Shown piece by piece: positions 52,525 to 61,176 of a stretch of 64,000 bases of DNA. Under the pieces are notes generated by a model that made no database searches, was not told the DNA's origin, and saw only the letters and a list, made by a program, of their open reading frames with translations. The DNA is from Oscillospiraceae bacterium (GTDB taxonomy: Bacteria; Bacillota; Clostridia; Oscillospirales; Oscillospiraceae). The stretch covers positions 245,458 to 309,457 of the forward strand of contig JAHHRY010000001.1 of the NCBI GenBank assembly GCA_020025535.1, in the 5' to 3' direction. The translations under genes and the position numbers were made by a program. How positions within the stretch are numbered: position 1 is the stretch's first letter; each line of letters starts with the position of its first letter.

Positions 52525-53430
52525 ATGGCAAGAGAAATTGTTGCAGGAGATTACGAAAAAGTACAGGAACTGACCCTGCAGGTATTGGGTACCAAAAACT
52601 TTCAGAACTTTGCGCGCATGGGCGGTCTGACCAACCATACCTACAAAGTCACCCTGGACAACGGTGAGATTTACGTTGTCCGGCTGCCCGGTGAAGGCAC
52701 CGAAGAGCTGATCAACCGGATGGACGAAAAAGTAAGCACCGAACTGGCCTGTTCCCTTGGCATCGACGCCAGAATGCTGCATTTTGCCGACAACGGTTCC
52801 AAGGTTACGGAGTTCGTTCCCAACGCAAAAACCATGTCGCCGGAAACCATGCGGGACGCTTCCGTTATTCCCATGGCCGCGGAAGTGCTGCGGACTCTGC
52901 ACACCTGCGGACAGGACACCCACGTTCCTTTTGAGGTGTTTGAAATGGCAGATGCCTACGAGAAAATCATCCGGGACAACCATGTCCCCATGTACGAAGA
53001 CTATGACACCGTCAAAAATCAGGTAATGCGGATCAAGCAGAAAATCGACAGCCACGGCACCTGCAGTCTGGTTCCCTGCCATAATGACCCTCTCTGCGAG
53101 AACTGGGTCATGGGCAACGGCAAGCTGTACCTGATTGACTGGGAATACGCCGGCATGAACGATGGTATGTGGGACGTGGCCGATGTATCCATCGAAGCGG
53201 ATTATACACCCGATATGGACGAGCTTTTGCTGAACGCCTACCTGAAGCACACCCCCACCAAACAGGAGCGGGAGCGTTTTATCGCAAACAAGCTGTATCT
53301 GGACTACCTGTGGACTCTGTGGGGAAAAACCCGCGTTCCCTTCGACGGTGACGAAATGGAACAGTATGCACTGGCCCGTTACCTGCGGCTGAAGAAAAAC
53401 ATCAATACATTTATGGAGGGGGAAAACTAA
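52525..53430 (+). CDS. LicA-like choline/amino-alcohol kinase
   Basis: A 301-residue phosphotransferase of the choline-kinase/APH fold. Substrate loop MGGLTNHTYKVTL, ATP motif CHNDPLCENW (HxDxxxxN) and metal motif YLIDWEYAGMNDGMWD are all intact. LicA phosphorylates choline imported for decorating surface glycans. Ethanolamine or another alcohol is possible. Being next to a second kinase domain in the fusion gene suggests different substrates or a backup. TAAGGAG precedes ATG 52525, and the permease gene starts 1 base after the stop. No terminator or gene is apparent in the 268 bases after the fusion gene. Confidence 0.88.
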   Translation: MAREIVAGDYEKVQELTLQVLGTKNFQNFARMGGLTNHTYKVTLDNGEIYVVRLPGEGTEELINRMDEKVSTELACSLGIDARMLHFADNGSKVTEFVPNAKTMSPETMRDASVIPMAAEVLRTLHTCGQDTHVPFEVFEMADAYEKIIRDNHVPMYEDYDTVKNQVMRIKQKIDSHGTCSLVPCHNDPLCENWVMGNGKLYLIDWEYAGMNDGMWDVADVSIEADYTPDMDELLLNAYLKHTPTKQERERFIANKLYLDYLWTLWGKTRVPFDGDEMEQYALARYLRLKKNINTFMEGEN

Positions 53431-53431
53431 T

Positions 53432-54358
53432 ATGTGGAGCGGACTCACCGCCGGTATCCTCTGGGGCCTGGATACCGTCATTCTGGGTGTTGCCCTGGCA
53501 ATGACACCTTTTGTTTCCACGGCAGAGGCAATCATGCTGGCACCGTTTGTCAGCACCTTCCTGCATGATGCCTGTTCCTCCATCTGGATGCTCATTTACA
53601 TGGGCATCAAAAAAGAGTACAAAAATGTAATCCGCGCCCTGAAAACCCGCAGCGGAAAATTCATCATTCTGGGTGCGCTTCTGGGCGGCCCCATCGGTAT
53701 GTCCGGCTACGTGGCCGCCATCAACCACATCGGGCCTGCCTATACCGCAATCATTTCCTCCCTGTTCCCCGCCCTGGGCGCCCTGCTGTCCTACATCTTC
53801 CTCAAGGAAAAGATGACCCCCGTGCAGATCGGCGGCCTGATTGTGAGTATCCTCGGCGTAATCGTTTTGGGCTATACGCCCAGCAGCGGCAGCATGAACA
53901 ATGTGCTTCTGGGTTTCGGCTGCGCCCTGCTGTGCTGTGTAGGCTGGGCGGCTGAAGCCGTCATCTGTGCCTACGGCCTGAAAGACCCGGATATTTCCGA
54001 CGAACAGGCTCTCCAGATCCGCCAGATCACCTCTGCCGTATTCTACGGCATTGTGATTCTTCCCATTCTGGGCGGATGGCACTTTACCGTGGATCTGTTC
54101 TCCGAATCCGCCATGTTCTACATTGCCCTTTCCGCACTGTTCGGAACGGCCTCCTACATTTTCTACTACAAGGCAATTGCCACCATCGGCGCCTCCAAAG
54201 CCATGGCGCTCAACATCACCTATTCGGCATGGGCAATGGTGTTCTCCGTGATTCTGCTGCACAGCACACTGGATGCAAAGAGCATCATCTGCGGCATCGT
54301 GATTGTCGCAGGCTCCCTCGTGGCCTCCATCAGCAGAAAGAAAAGCGTGCAGGCCTGA
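53432..54358 (+). CDS. LicB-like DMT-family permease
   Basis: A 308-residue membrane protein with ten predicted segments in two homologous halves (EamA/DMT fold), for example GKFIILGALLGGPIGMSGYV and GFGCALLCCVGWAAEAVICA. Its position directly after a LicA-type kinase matches the lic loci of Haemophilus, pneumococcus and commensal Firmicutes, where LicB imports choline. The kinase upstream would trap the import by phosphorylation. GGAGGGGG precedes ATG 53432, inside the end of the kinase gene. Confidence 0.87.
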   Translation: MWSGLTAGILWGLDTVILGVALAMTPFVSTAEAIMLAPFVSTFLHDACSSIWMLIYMGIKKEYKNVIRALKTRSGKFIILGALLGGPIGMSGYVAAINHIGPAYTAIISSLFPALGALLSYIFLKEKMTPVQIGGLIVSILGVIVLGYTPSSGSMNNVLLGFGCALLCCVGWAAEAVICAYGLKDPDISDEQALQIRQITSAVFYGIVILPILGGWHFTVDLFSESAMFYIALSALFGTASYIFYYKAIATIGASKAMALNITYSAWAMVFSVILLHSTLDAKSIICGIVIVAGSLVASISRKKSVQA

Positions 54359-54436
54359 TAGAATCCTCTGCTTTTGAATGGCATTTTATGGAAAACAGCG
54401 CTATAATATGCCCAGAGTACCAAGGAGGTTGATCGT

Positions 54437-55471
54437 ATGCTGGCCTATACATACAAAGAGCACGGAAAATTTGAACTTCTGGAAAAGCCGAAGCCCCGGC
54501 TGCTGGAACCCCGGGACGCAATCGTCCGCGTAACGCTGGGAAGCATCTGCACCAGCGATCTGCATATCAAGCACGGCAGTGTCCCCCGCGCCGTCCCCGG
54601 AATTACCGTGGGACACGAAATGGTGGGCATCGTGGAGGAAGTCGGATCTGCAGTCACGGCTTTTCAGCCCGGCGACCGGGTGACCGTAAACGTGGAAACG
54701 TACTGCGGAGAATGCTTCTTCTGCAAACACGGCTTTGTAAACAACTGTACCGATCCCAACGGCGGCTGGGCATTGGGATGCCGGATCGATGGTGGACAGG
54801 CGGAATTTGTCCGGGTCCCCTACGCCGATCAGGGGCTCAATAAGATTCCCGACACCGTTTCCGACGAGCAGGCATTGTTCACCGGTGACATTCTGGCTAC
54901 CGGCTTCTGGGCTGCCAGAATCTCCGAAATCACCGAAAACGACACCGTCCTGATTATCGGTGCAGGTCCCACAGGCATTTGCACCCTGCTTTGCGTCATG
55001 CTGAAAAAGCCCAGGCGGATAATCGTCTGCGAAAAGGATCCCGCGCGTATTCGCTTTGTCCGGGAGCATTATCCCGATGTGCTGGTTACGGAGCCGGAAA
55101 CCTGCAAAGAATTTGTATTGTCAAACAGCGAACACGGTGGTGCCGATGTGGTTCTGGAAGTGGCCGGAACGGAAAACACCTTCCGTATGGCCTGGGACTG
55201 CGCCCGCCCCAATGCCGTTGTTACGGTGGTTGCCCTTTACGACAAGCCCCAGACCCTGCCCCTTCCGGATATGTACGGAAAGAATCTGATTTTCAAGACC
55301 GGAGGCGTAGACGGCTGTGATTGCGAAGAAATTCTCTCCCTGATCTGTCAGGGAAAAATCGACACCACCCCGCTGATTACCCACACCTTTGCACTGAAGG
55401 ATATTGAACAGGCCTACCATATCTTTGAAAACAGGCTGGATGGCGTTATTAAAATTGCAGTCACACCATAA
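54437..55471 (+). CDS. Zinc-dependent alcohol dehydrogenase (MDR family)
   Basis: A 344-residue medium-chain dehydrogenase. The catalytic zinc ligands are in SICTSDLH and GHEMVG. The structural-zinc cysteines are CGECFFCKHGFVNNC, and the NAD fold is VLIIGAGPTGI. The substrate is unclear, with polyol and threonine dehydrogenases as close relatives. Since it follows the lic genes by 78 bases, a role in making an alcohol or polyol for the envelope polymer is possible but not shown. A TATAAT at 54402-54407 without a clear -35 suggests a separate promoter. AAGGAGG precedes ATG 54437. Confidence 0.88.
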   Translation: MLAYTYKEHGKFELLEKPKPRLLEPRDAIVRVTLGSICTSDLHIKHGSVPRAVPGITVGHEMVGIVEEVGSAVTAFQPGDRVTVNVETYCGECFFCKHGFVNNCTDPNGGWALGCRIDGGQAEFVRVPYADQGLNKIPDTVSDEQALFTGDILATGFWAARISEITENDTVLIIGAGPTGICTLLCVMLKKPRRIIVCEKDPARIRFVREHYPDVLVTEPETCKEFVLSNSEHGGADVVLEVAGTENTFRMAWDCARPNAVVTVVALYDKPQTLPLPDMYGKNLIFKTGGVDGCDCEEILSLICQGKIDTTPLITHTFALKDIEQAYHIFENRLDGVIKIAVTP

Positions 55472-55486
55472 CAGTATCCGCAAACC

Positions 55487-55516
55487 AACACCTCCGTTCC
55501 TGTACGGAGGTGTTTT
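55487..55516 (+). terminator. Terminator after the alcohol dehydrogenase gene
   Basis: AACACCTCCGT pairs with ACGGAGGTGTT around six bases, followed by T bases. It closes the lic/dehydrogenase region. Confidence 0.82.
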
Positions 55517-55656
55517 CACAGGAAGCAGCGCACAAGTCCAAAAACACTTCCCCGTGGAGTTCTCTCGGCGTGCGGAAATTGCATTAAAAATGACAGGGGA
55601 AAGATAAAAGCAGTCGGAGGCTTTTTACTTGGCAAAACCTTCTTATTTTTAGAAGG

Positions 55657-55685
55657 TTGAATTTCAGCACAAGATATGTTAGAGT
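55657..55685 (+). promoter_or_regulatory. Rubrerythrin promoter
   Basis: TTGAAT (55657-55662) and TAGAGT (55680-55685) are 17 bases apart. A small hairpin, CCTTCT/AGAAGG, lies at 55638-55656 just upstream of the -35 box. Confidence 0.6.
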
Positions 55686-55745
55686 AAAGCTACCGTAAAA
55701 TTCACGATACCGCACAATGTCACAAAAAGAAAGTGAGGAAAAACT

Positions 55746-56285
55746 ATGGCTAATAAATATGCAGGTACGCAGACAGAGAAAAACCTGGAGGCCGCCTTTG
55801 CCGGCGAATCTCAGGCAAGAAACAAGTATACCTACTTCGCTTCTGTTGCTAAAAAAGAAGGTCTGGAGCAAATATCCGCTCTTTTCTTGAAGACCGCAGA
55901 CAATGAAAAGGAACACGCCAAGCTCTGGTTCAAGGAGCTCAACAGCCTTGGCGATACGGCCACGAATCTGGCACACGCCGCTGATGGCGAAAACTACGAG
56001 TGGACGGATATGTACGAAGGCTTTGCCAAGACTGCCGAAGAAGAAGGCTTCCCCGAACTGGCCAGAAAGTTCCGCATGGTGGCAGCAATCGAAAAGCACC
56101 ACGAGGAGCGCTACCGTGCCCTGCTCAAAAACCTCGAAACCGCTCAGGTATTTGAGAAGAGCGAAGTCAAAGTCTGGGAATGCAGAAACTGCGGCCACAT
56201 CGTCGTCGGCACGAAGGCACCGGAGGTTTGCCCGGTCTGCAATCATCCTCAGAGCTACTTTGAGATTCACGCCGAAAACTATTGA
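55746..56285 (+). CDS. rbr: Rubrerythrin
   Basis: A 179-residue rubrerythrin. The N-terminal four-helix bundle carries the di-iron glutamates and histidine (AAFAGESQARNKYTYFA, NEKEHAKLWFKEL, AIEKHHEERYRALL). The C-terminal rubredoxin-like domain has both cysteine pairs, CRNCG and CPVCNHP. It reduces hydrogen peroxide in anaerobes and supports a low-oxygen lifestyle. GTGAGGAAAA precedes ATG 55746. It is monocistronic, with its own promoter and a strong terminator. Confidence 0.97.
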   Translation: MANKYAGTQTEKNLEAAFAGESQARNKYTYFASVAKKEGLEQISALFLKTADNEKEHAKLWFKELNSLGDTATNLAHAADGENYEWTDMYEGFAKTAEEEGFPELARKFRMVAAIEKHHEERYRALLKNLETAQVFEKSEVKVWECRNCGHIVVGTKAPEVCPVCNHPQSYFEIHAENY

Positions 56286-56297
56286 TTTTTCAGAAAT

Positions 56298-56334
56298 GAA
56301 CGACCAGTCGCTGCCGACTGGTCGTTCTTATTTT
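56298..56334 (+). terminator. Terminator after rubrerythrin
   Basis: GAACGACCAGTCG and CGACTGGTCGTTC pair perfectly over 13 bases around CTGC, followed by TTATTTT. Confidence 0.93.
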
Positions 56335-56426
56335 GCTGTTTCTGTGCAGGCTCCCGCAAAATGCCGGCCGCTCCCTGCCGTACGGCATACCACTCGACAT
56401 TTTTCCGGAGAAAATGCTTTTTTGTC

Positions 56427-56455
56427 TTGCATTTTTTATACAGCCAGAGTATACT
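56427..56455 (+). promoter_or_regulatory. uraA promoter
   Basis: TTGCAT (56427-56432) and TATACT (56450-56455) are 17 bases apart. A leader of about 105 bases follows before the gene. Confidence 0.8.
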
Positions 56456-56486
56456 CAACAGGAAAAAGCAAATTTCTCAACCAGCA

Positions 56487-56532
56487 GGACATTCCACTCG
56501 AGAGCCCCTCTCCGGTAATGCCCTCTTTTTTT
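56487..56532 (+). promoter_or_regulatory. Leader attenuator of the uracil permease gene
   Basis: GGACATT pairs with AATGCCC (one mismatch), enclosing a GAGAG/CTCTC hairpin, and is followed by TCTTTTTTT. This has the form of a terminator inside the leader, so transcription is probably attenuated. I could not match the PyrR-binding loop or a known riboswitch. Confidence 0.5.
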
Positions 56533-56566
56533 GCGGATTTGCAAACGGTAGAAAGGATTTTACTCT

Positions 56567-57928
56567 ATGGCTAAGAAAGAACAGTCCACAGAAGCGATCT
56601 ATGACGCCCGGACCCTTGGCACAGGCAAAATGCTGATCCTCGGCATTCAGCATATGTTCGCCATGTTCGGCGCAACGGTCCTCGTCCCCGCACTGACCGG
56701 TCTGAACGTATCCACCACCCTCTTTTTTGCAGGTATCGGCACCCTGCTGTTCCATCTGGTAACCGGACGGAAGGTTCCTGCATTCTTAGGTTCCTCCTTC
56801 GCTTTCCTGGGTGCCTACGGTCTGGTCACCGCCTCCGGCGCAAATATCCCCCTCACCTACTCCAGCATCGGCGTTGCAGTTGCAGGCTTTCTTTATCTGA
56901 TCCTTGCTCTGCTGTTTAAGCTCTTCGGACCCAACCGGGTCATGCGGTTTTTCCCGCCCATCGTTACAGGCCCCGTGATTATCTGTATCGGTATGTCTCT
57001 GGCCGGTTCTGCAATTAAAAACTGCGGCACCAACTGGCTGGTTGCCATCGTGGCCATTGCCGTGGTCGTTGCCTGCAATATCTGGGGCAAGGGCATGATC
57101 AAGATTATCCCCATCCTGCTGGCTGTTGTCATCTCTTATGTATTCGCCCTGATTGTGGATCCCGCTGTCCGTGCCAATGTGGTGAAGAAGGTCTCCGAGG
57201 CCAGCTGGATCGGTCTGCCCGTAATCTGGGAAAACACCGGTCTTTCCATCTTCGGTAAGGATCTGGACGTCAGTATGCTGATTACCGCCATCGTCACCAT
57301 CGCTCCCATTTCTCTGGCTACCATCGTGGAGCACATAGGCGATATGTGCGCTATTTCCTCCACCGTCGGCAAAAACTATGTGGCAGATCCCGGTCTGCAC
57401 CGCACCCTGCTGGGTGACGGTCTTGCCACCTCTCTTGCCGCTCTGTTCGGTGCTCCCGCCAACACCACCTACGGCGAAAACACCGGCGTTCTGGCTCTCA
57501 GCAAGGTCTATGACCCCAGAGTGATTCGGCTGGCTGCCGTGTTTGCCATTGTCCTCTCCTTCTGCCCCAAGTTCGCTGCAATCATTGTGGCAATGCCTCT
57601 GGCAACTATGGGCGGTGTAAGTCTGGTGCTCTACGGTATGATCTCCGGCGTGGGCGTGCGTAACGTAGTCGAAAACAGAGTAGACTTCACCAAGAGCCGC
57701 AACGTGCTGATTGCCGCCATGATCATGGGTCTTGCCATCGGTGTCAACTACAACGGTGCCATTCAGATTCCCATCGGTTCTATCACCATCAGCCTGTCCG
57801 GCATGGCGGTCGGCGCTCTGGTAGGCATCCTGATGAATGCTTTCCTGCCCGGCAAGGACTATGAATTCGGCGCCGATCTGCAGGGTGACACCTCCGTCAA
57901 CTTCGGCACCAGAGCAAACAAGCTCTGA
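56567..57928 (+). CDS. uraA: Uracil permease (UraA/PyrP type)
   Basis: A 453-residue nucleobase:cation symporter with about fourteen membrane segments. The uracil-binding glutamates appear in IVEHIGDM and TYGENTGVLALSKV, as in E. coli UraA. The N-terminal GIQHMFAMFGATVLVPALTG is also typical. It imports uracil, and perhaps other pyrimidines, with protons. AAAGGA precedes ATG 56567. The gene has its own promoter and an attenuator-like leader, in keeping with pyrimidine-responsive control. Confidence 0.92.
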   Translation: MAKKEQSTEAIYDARTLGTGKMLILGIQHMFAMFGATVLVPALTGLNVSTTLFFAGIGTLLFHLVTGRKVPAFLGSSFAFLGAYGLVTASGANIPLTYSSIGVAVAGFLYLILALLFKLFGPNRVMRFFPPIVTGPVIICIGMSLAGSAIKNCGTNWLVAIVAIAVVVACNIWGKGMIKIIPILLAVVISYVFALIVDPAVRANVVKKVSEASWIGLPVIWENTGLSIFGKDLDVSMLITAIVTIAPISLATIVEHIGDMCAISSTVGKNYVADPGLHRTLLGDGLATSLAALFGAPANTTYGENTGVLALSKVYDPRVIRLAAVFAIVLSFCPKFAAIIVAMPLATMGGVSLVLYGMISGVGVRNVVENRVDFTKSRNVLIAAMIMGLAIGVNYNGAIQIPIGSITISLSGMAVGALVGILMNAFLPGKDYEFGADLQGDTSVNFGTRANKL

Positions 57929-57969
57929 TTTTCTGCCCTGCCGCAGAAATGCGGATGCAGATTTTGCAC

Positions 57970-58012
57970 AAAAAAGCGCCCCCGTTTTTGGAAACAAAGA
58001 CGGGGGCGTTCT
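57970..58012. terminator. GC-rich hairpin after uraA
   Basis: CGCCCCCGT pairs with ACGGGGGCG around a loop of about 13 bases, with an A-run before it. The T-tract after it is poor on the plus strand and good on the minus strand, though no minus-strand gene uses it. Confidence 0.6.
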
Positions 58013-58157
58013 GCATCTCCCCGGCGGCGGTGTTTTCTCCGGCGAAGATCACGGATGACCGATGCCTCGCATTATGTGGCCTTCCCGGAAGCAATGTTGC
58101 TATTTTTACAAAAATGTAGTACCATGACATAAATCACAACACAAAGGAGTGCTTTCT

Positions 58158-60062
58158 ATGAATGCAATGACCGTGGAACACGCAGGCACCACACTTCAGC
58201 TGGATAAAGTCACCCTGGCATTCACCGTAACGGCCAGAGGACAGGTCTGGCGGTGGGCACCGTCTTACCGTCCCAGGCTGGTCACCGCCGACGGCCGGGA
58301 AATCTTCTTTTCCGATGCCGAATCCGTCACGCATTATGCATGGAATACCGGTATCGGAAAAGGCATCCGTTCCGCCTATCAGGGTTTTTCCGTGGACGGG
58401 AAAGCAATTCCCTTCTCCTTTGAAACCATCGTCTGGGTGGAAGGCGTCTCCGGGGATGTTTATTTCGAGTTTGTGCCCATCTGTGAGGAAGGGCTTTCCG
58501 TCAGGGCCGTCTACTGGCCCGGCTGCATGGAATTTGACGAGCCCAGTGACCGCTGGTACAGCGTCCTCAACATTCTGCAGGGTCTGCTGCTGCCCAACAC
58601 CTGGAGCAGCGAGGTAAGCAAGCTCCATTTCGACGGTCAGATGTGCAGCTGCGCCGCTTATATGCCCTGGTTCGGCCAGGTTCGCCCCGGTGCCGGCTAC
58701 ATTGCCATCTGCCAGCACCCCTGGGATGCTGCCTATCAGGTGGATCACCCCGCCAACGGGCCTTATTCCCATGTGTCTGTCCGCTGGCTGCCCAGTCTGG
58801 GAAAACTGGCCTACCGCCGTGTGATGAAATACACTTTCCTGGGCGACTGCGACTACAACGACCTGTGCAAAGTCTATCGGAGCTATGTGAAAGAGACCGG
58901 TCTTTTTACCTCCCTTGCCGAAAAAGCCGCCAGATCGCCGCTGGTGGACAAGCTCATCGGCTCTGCCATCGTTCACAAGGGCATCAAGACCCATGTGTCC
59001 CCCGATTCCTGGTTCTACCATGAAAACGAGCCGGAAAAGAACGACTGTCTGGTTCCTTTCTCCGCCCGTGCTGCGGAAATCCGCCACTACAAAGAAAAAG
59101 GCATTGAAAAGCTGTACCTGCACCTGGACGGCTGGGGGGACCCCGGCTACGACAGCAGGCACCCGGACTATCTGCCCGCCTGCAAGGAAGCCGGCGGCTG
59201 GGAGGGACTGAAGGAACTGTCCGATACCGTGGAGGCGTGCGGCTATATGTTCGGTCTTCACGATCAGTACCGGGACTACTACTTTGACGCTCCTTCCTTT
59301 GACGAAAATTTTGCCTGCCGCGCACCGGACGGCTCCATCTTTGACATGGCCCGGTGGGCAGGCGGCAGACAGACGTTTCTCTGTGCTTCTCAGGCCCCCT
59401 ACTATGTAAAACGGAATTTCGAGGAGGTCCTTCGCCACGGTATCCATCTGGAGGCCTCCTATCTGGATGTCTTTACCTGCAACGAGGGTGACGAGTGCTG
59501 CCACCCCTGGCACACAATGACAAGGAAAGAGTGTTTTGAATACCGAAACGCCTGTTTTTCCTATCTTCTGTCGAAAAACATTCTGCCCAGCTCCGAAGAA
59601 GTCACCGACTGGGCCATGAAGAATCTGGTCTTTGCCCACTATGGCCCCTATGACTTTATGCTGCAGCCACCCGGTACGCCCAGAAAAGGCATCCCCACCC
59701 CGCTGTTCAATCTGGTCTACCACGACTGCATGATCCTTCCCTGGCCCATGGAGCACCTGGAAGGACAGGAGGACTATATGCTCTACGCCCTTCTGAACGG
59801 CGGTGCCGCCTATCTGGAAAGGGAAGGCGCCTATCCCAATTGCGACGGTGCTTTCGACGGAGCCGCCACCGAACCCCGGCTGGACGAGAAAATTGCCCGC
59901 TATCAGATTGTGGCAAAGCTGCAGGAACGCATCGCAAAATGCGAAATGGTTCGCCATGAGTTTCTGGACCATGACTGGAAAAAGCAGCGCACCACTTACA
60001 GCGACGGCACCACCGTCACGGTCAACTTCCACGACAACAGCTATCGGATTGATCTCGGGTAA
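58158..60062 (+). CDS. Glycoside-hydrolase-like protein of unknown specificity
   Basis: A 634-residue protein without signal peptide or membrane segment. Residues 1-270 look like a beta-sandwich (VTLAFTVTARGQVWRWAPSY). Residues about 280-560 look like a barrel with acidic strand ends: LYLHLDGWGDPGYD, GYMFGLHDQYRDYYFD, LEASYLDVFTCNEGDE and ILPSSEEVTDW. This resembles the catalytic layout of GH101 and related uncharacterised families, but I cannot name the family with confidence. The lack of a signal means it would act on imported sugars. AAAGGAG precedes ATG 58158, which is preferred over the GTG at 58149. A TTGCTA/TACCAT pair, 17 bases apart near 58095-58125, may be its promoter. Confidence 0.65.
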   Translation: MNAMTVEHAGTTLQLDKVTLAFTVTARGQVWRWAPSYRPRLVTADGREIFFSDAESVTHYAWNTGIGKGIRSAYQGFSVDGKAIPFSFETIVWVEGVSGDVYFEFVPICEEGLSVRAVYWPGCMEFDEPSDRWYSVLNILQGLLLPNTWSSEVSKLHFDGQMCSCAAYMPWFGQVRPGAGYIAICQHPWDAAYQVDHPANGPYSHVSVRWLPSLGKLAYRRVMKYTFLGDCDYNDLCKVYRSYVKETGLFTSLAEKAARSPLVDKLIGSAIVHKGIKTHVSPDSWFYHENEPEKNDCLVPFSARAAEIRHYKEKGIEKLYLHLDGWGDPGYDSRHPDYLPACKEAGGWEGLKELSDTVEACGYMFGLHDQYRDYYFDAPSFDENFACRAPDGSIFDMARWAGGRQTFLCASQAPYYVKRNFEEVLRHGIHLEASYLDVFTCNEGDECCHPWHTMTRKECFEYRNACFSYLLSKNILPSSEEVTDWAMKNLVFAHYGPYDFMLQPPGTPRKGIPTPLFNLVYHDCMILPWPMEHLEGQEDYMLYALLNGGAAYLEREGAYPNCDGAFDGAATEPRLDEKIARYQIVAKLQERIAKCEMVRHEFLDHDWKKQRTTYSDGTTVTVNFHDNSYRIDLG

Positions 60063-60232
60063 ATTCAGCTGTCCGGAGTCTCAGGAACGCCCCCACAGAC
60101 AGCTCTGCCTCGCGCACCGGAAAACAGGGATGCGTGCTTGTATGATATGTCAGCTCACCGACTTTTTATATTTGCAGCCGCATATTGGCATCATTCGATT
60201 CTCCATGCGCGTGCTGCAAGCTGCGCCAAAAC

Positions 60233-60275
60233 AAAAATCCGCCCGAGCCGGAGTCCCGGTCTGGGCGGATTTTTG
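60233..60275. terminator. Terminator between convergent genes
   Basis: AAAATCCGCCC pairs with GGGCGGATTTT around an inner CCGG hairpin, with A and T runs on both sides. It serves the minus-strand phosphodiesterase gene and perhaps the plus-strand gene before it. Confidence 0.82.
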
Positions 60276-60281
60276 CTCTGT

Positions 60282-61022
60282 TTAGTTACGCAGGCCGGAT
60301 TCCTTCAAAAGAGCCTGCACCCGGTCCGGGTAGTTGGAGATGATGCCGTCAACCTCAAGGTTAATCATGTGCCGAATGTCCTCCGGCTCATTTACCGTCC
60401 AGGTGTTGATCTGAATGCCGTGTGCCTTCAGATCGGCGGTTTCCTCATCGGTCAGCATATGGAACTGCGGATGATAGGCCTCCACTCCATGGGACTGCAC
60501 ATAAGCTCCCACATCCAAAATCCAGGTTTCGGACAGGAAGCCGCAAGGCAGCTCCGGAGCGATTTCCTTCATCCGAAGCACGGAATGGTGATTGAACGAA
60601 GAGATAATCACCTGCTTCTCCATGTGGTATTCCCGAATCAGATCATAAACCGCCTGCTCAATGCCGGGATACTCATACACGCCGGTTTTCAGCTCGATAT
60701 TGGTGACGATGTCCCGATTCTGCACCAGCCGGAAGTATTCCCGCAGGGTGGGAATCTTCTGGAAGCCGAACTGCCCGGCAAATCGATAGGAAAAATCCAC
60801 CTGACAAAGCTCCCCATAGGTCATGTCCTTGACCCATCCCTTCTGACCGGAGGTTCGGTCGATGGTCTCATCATGGATGATGACCACTTCCCCATCCCGG
60901 GTCAGATGCACGTCTAATTCAATGCCCTCGCATCCAGCCTCCAGTGCCTTTTCAAAGGCCAGCATGGTATTCTCCGGATAAGCACCGCTAAAGCCACGGT
61001 GTCCGTAATTTCTGCACTTCAT
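60282..61022 (-). CDS. Glycerophosphodiester phosphodiesterase
   Basis: A 246-residue GDPD-family enzyme with a TIM-barrel fold. The catalytic and metal residues are in GHRGFSGAYPENTMLAFEKA, IELDVHLTRDGEVVIIHDET and NIELKTGVYEYP. It releases an alcohol from glycerophosphodiesters, yielding glycerol-3-phosphate. If the alcohol is choline, it could feed the lic genes nearby. There is no signal peptide, so it acts in the cytosol. The start is ATG 61022, with AAAGGGG upstream. A GTG at 61043 with its own site is an alternative that adds seven residues. Confidence 0.92.
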   Translation of the reverse strand: MKCRNYGHRGFSGAYPENTMLAFEKALEAGCEGIELDVHLTRDGEVVIIHDETIDRTSGQKGWVKDMTYGELCQVDFSYRFAGQFGFQKIPTLREYFRLVQNRDIVTNIELKTGVYEYPGIEQAVYDLIREYHMEKQVIISSFNHHSVLRMKEIAPELPCGFLSETWILDVGAYVQSHGVEAYHPQFHMLTDEETADLKAHGIQINTWTVNEPEDIRHMINLEVDGIISNYPDRVQALLKESGLRN

Positions 61023-61101
61023 TTCTGGTATTGCCCCTTTCACTGCAAATTTCTCCCTCCATCATACTCTGTTTTTCCTCCATGTGCAAGCAGTTCTTTC
61101 C

Positions 61102-61130
61102 TTGACCGCAACGGAATAATCCGATATAAT
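61102..61130 (+). promoter_or_regulatory. Promoter of the transporter-hydrolase pair
   Basis: TTGACC (61102-61107) and TATAAT (61125-61130) are 17 bases apart, close to consensus. The predicted leader is about 40 bases. Confidence 0.87.
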
Positions 61131-61176
61131 CATATTTGTCATAACCTGACAATCTGGACGGAAAGTTGGAACCAAT

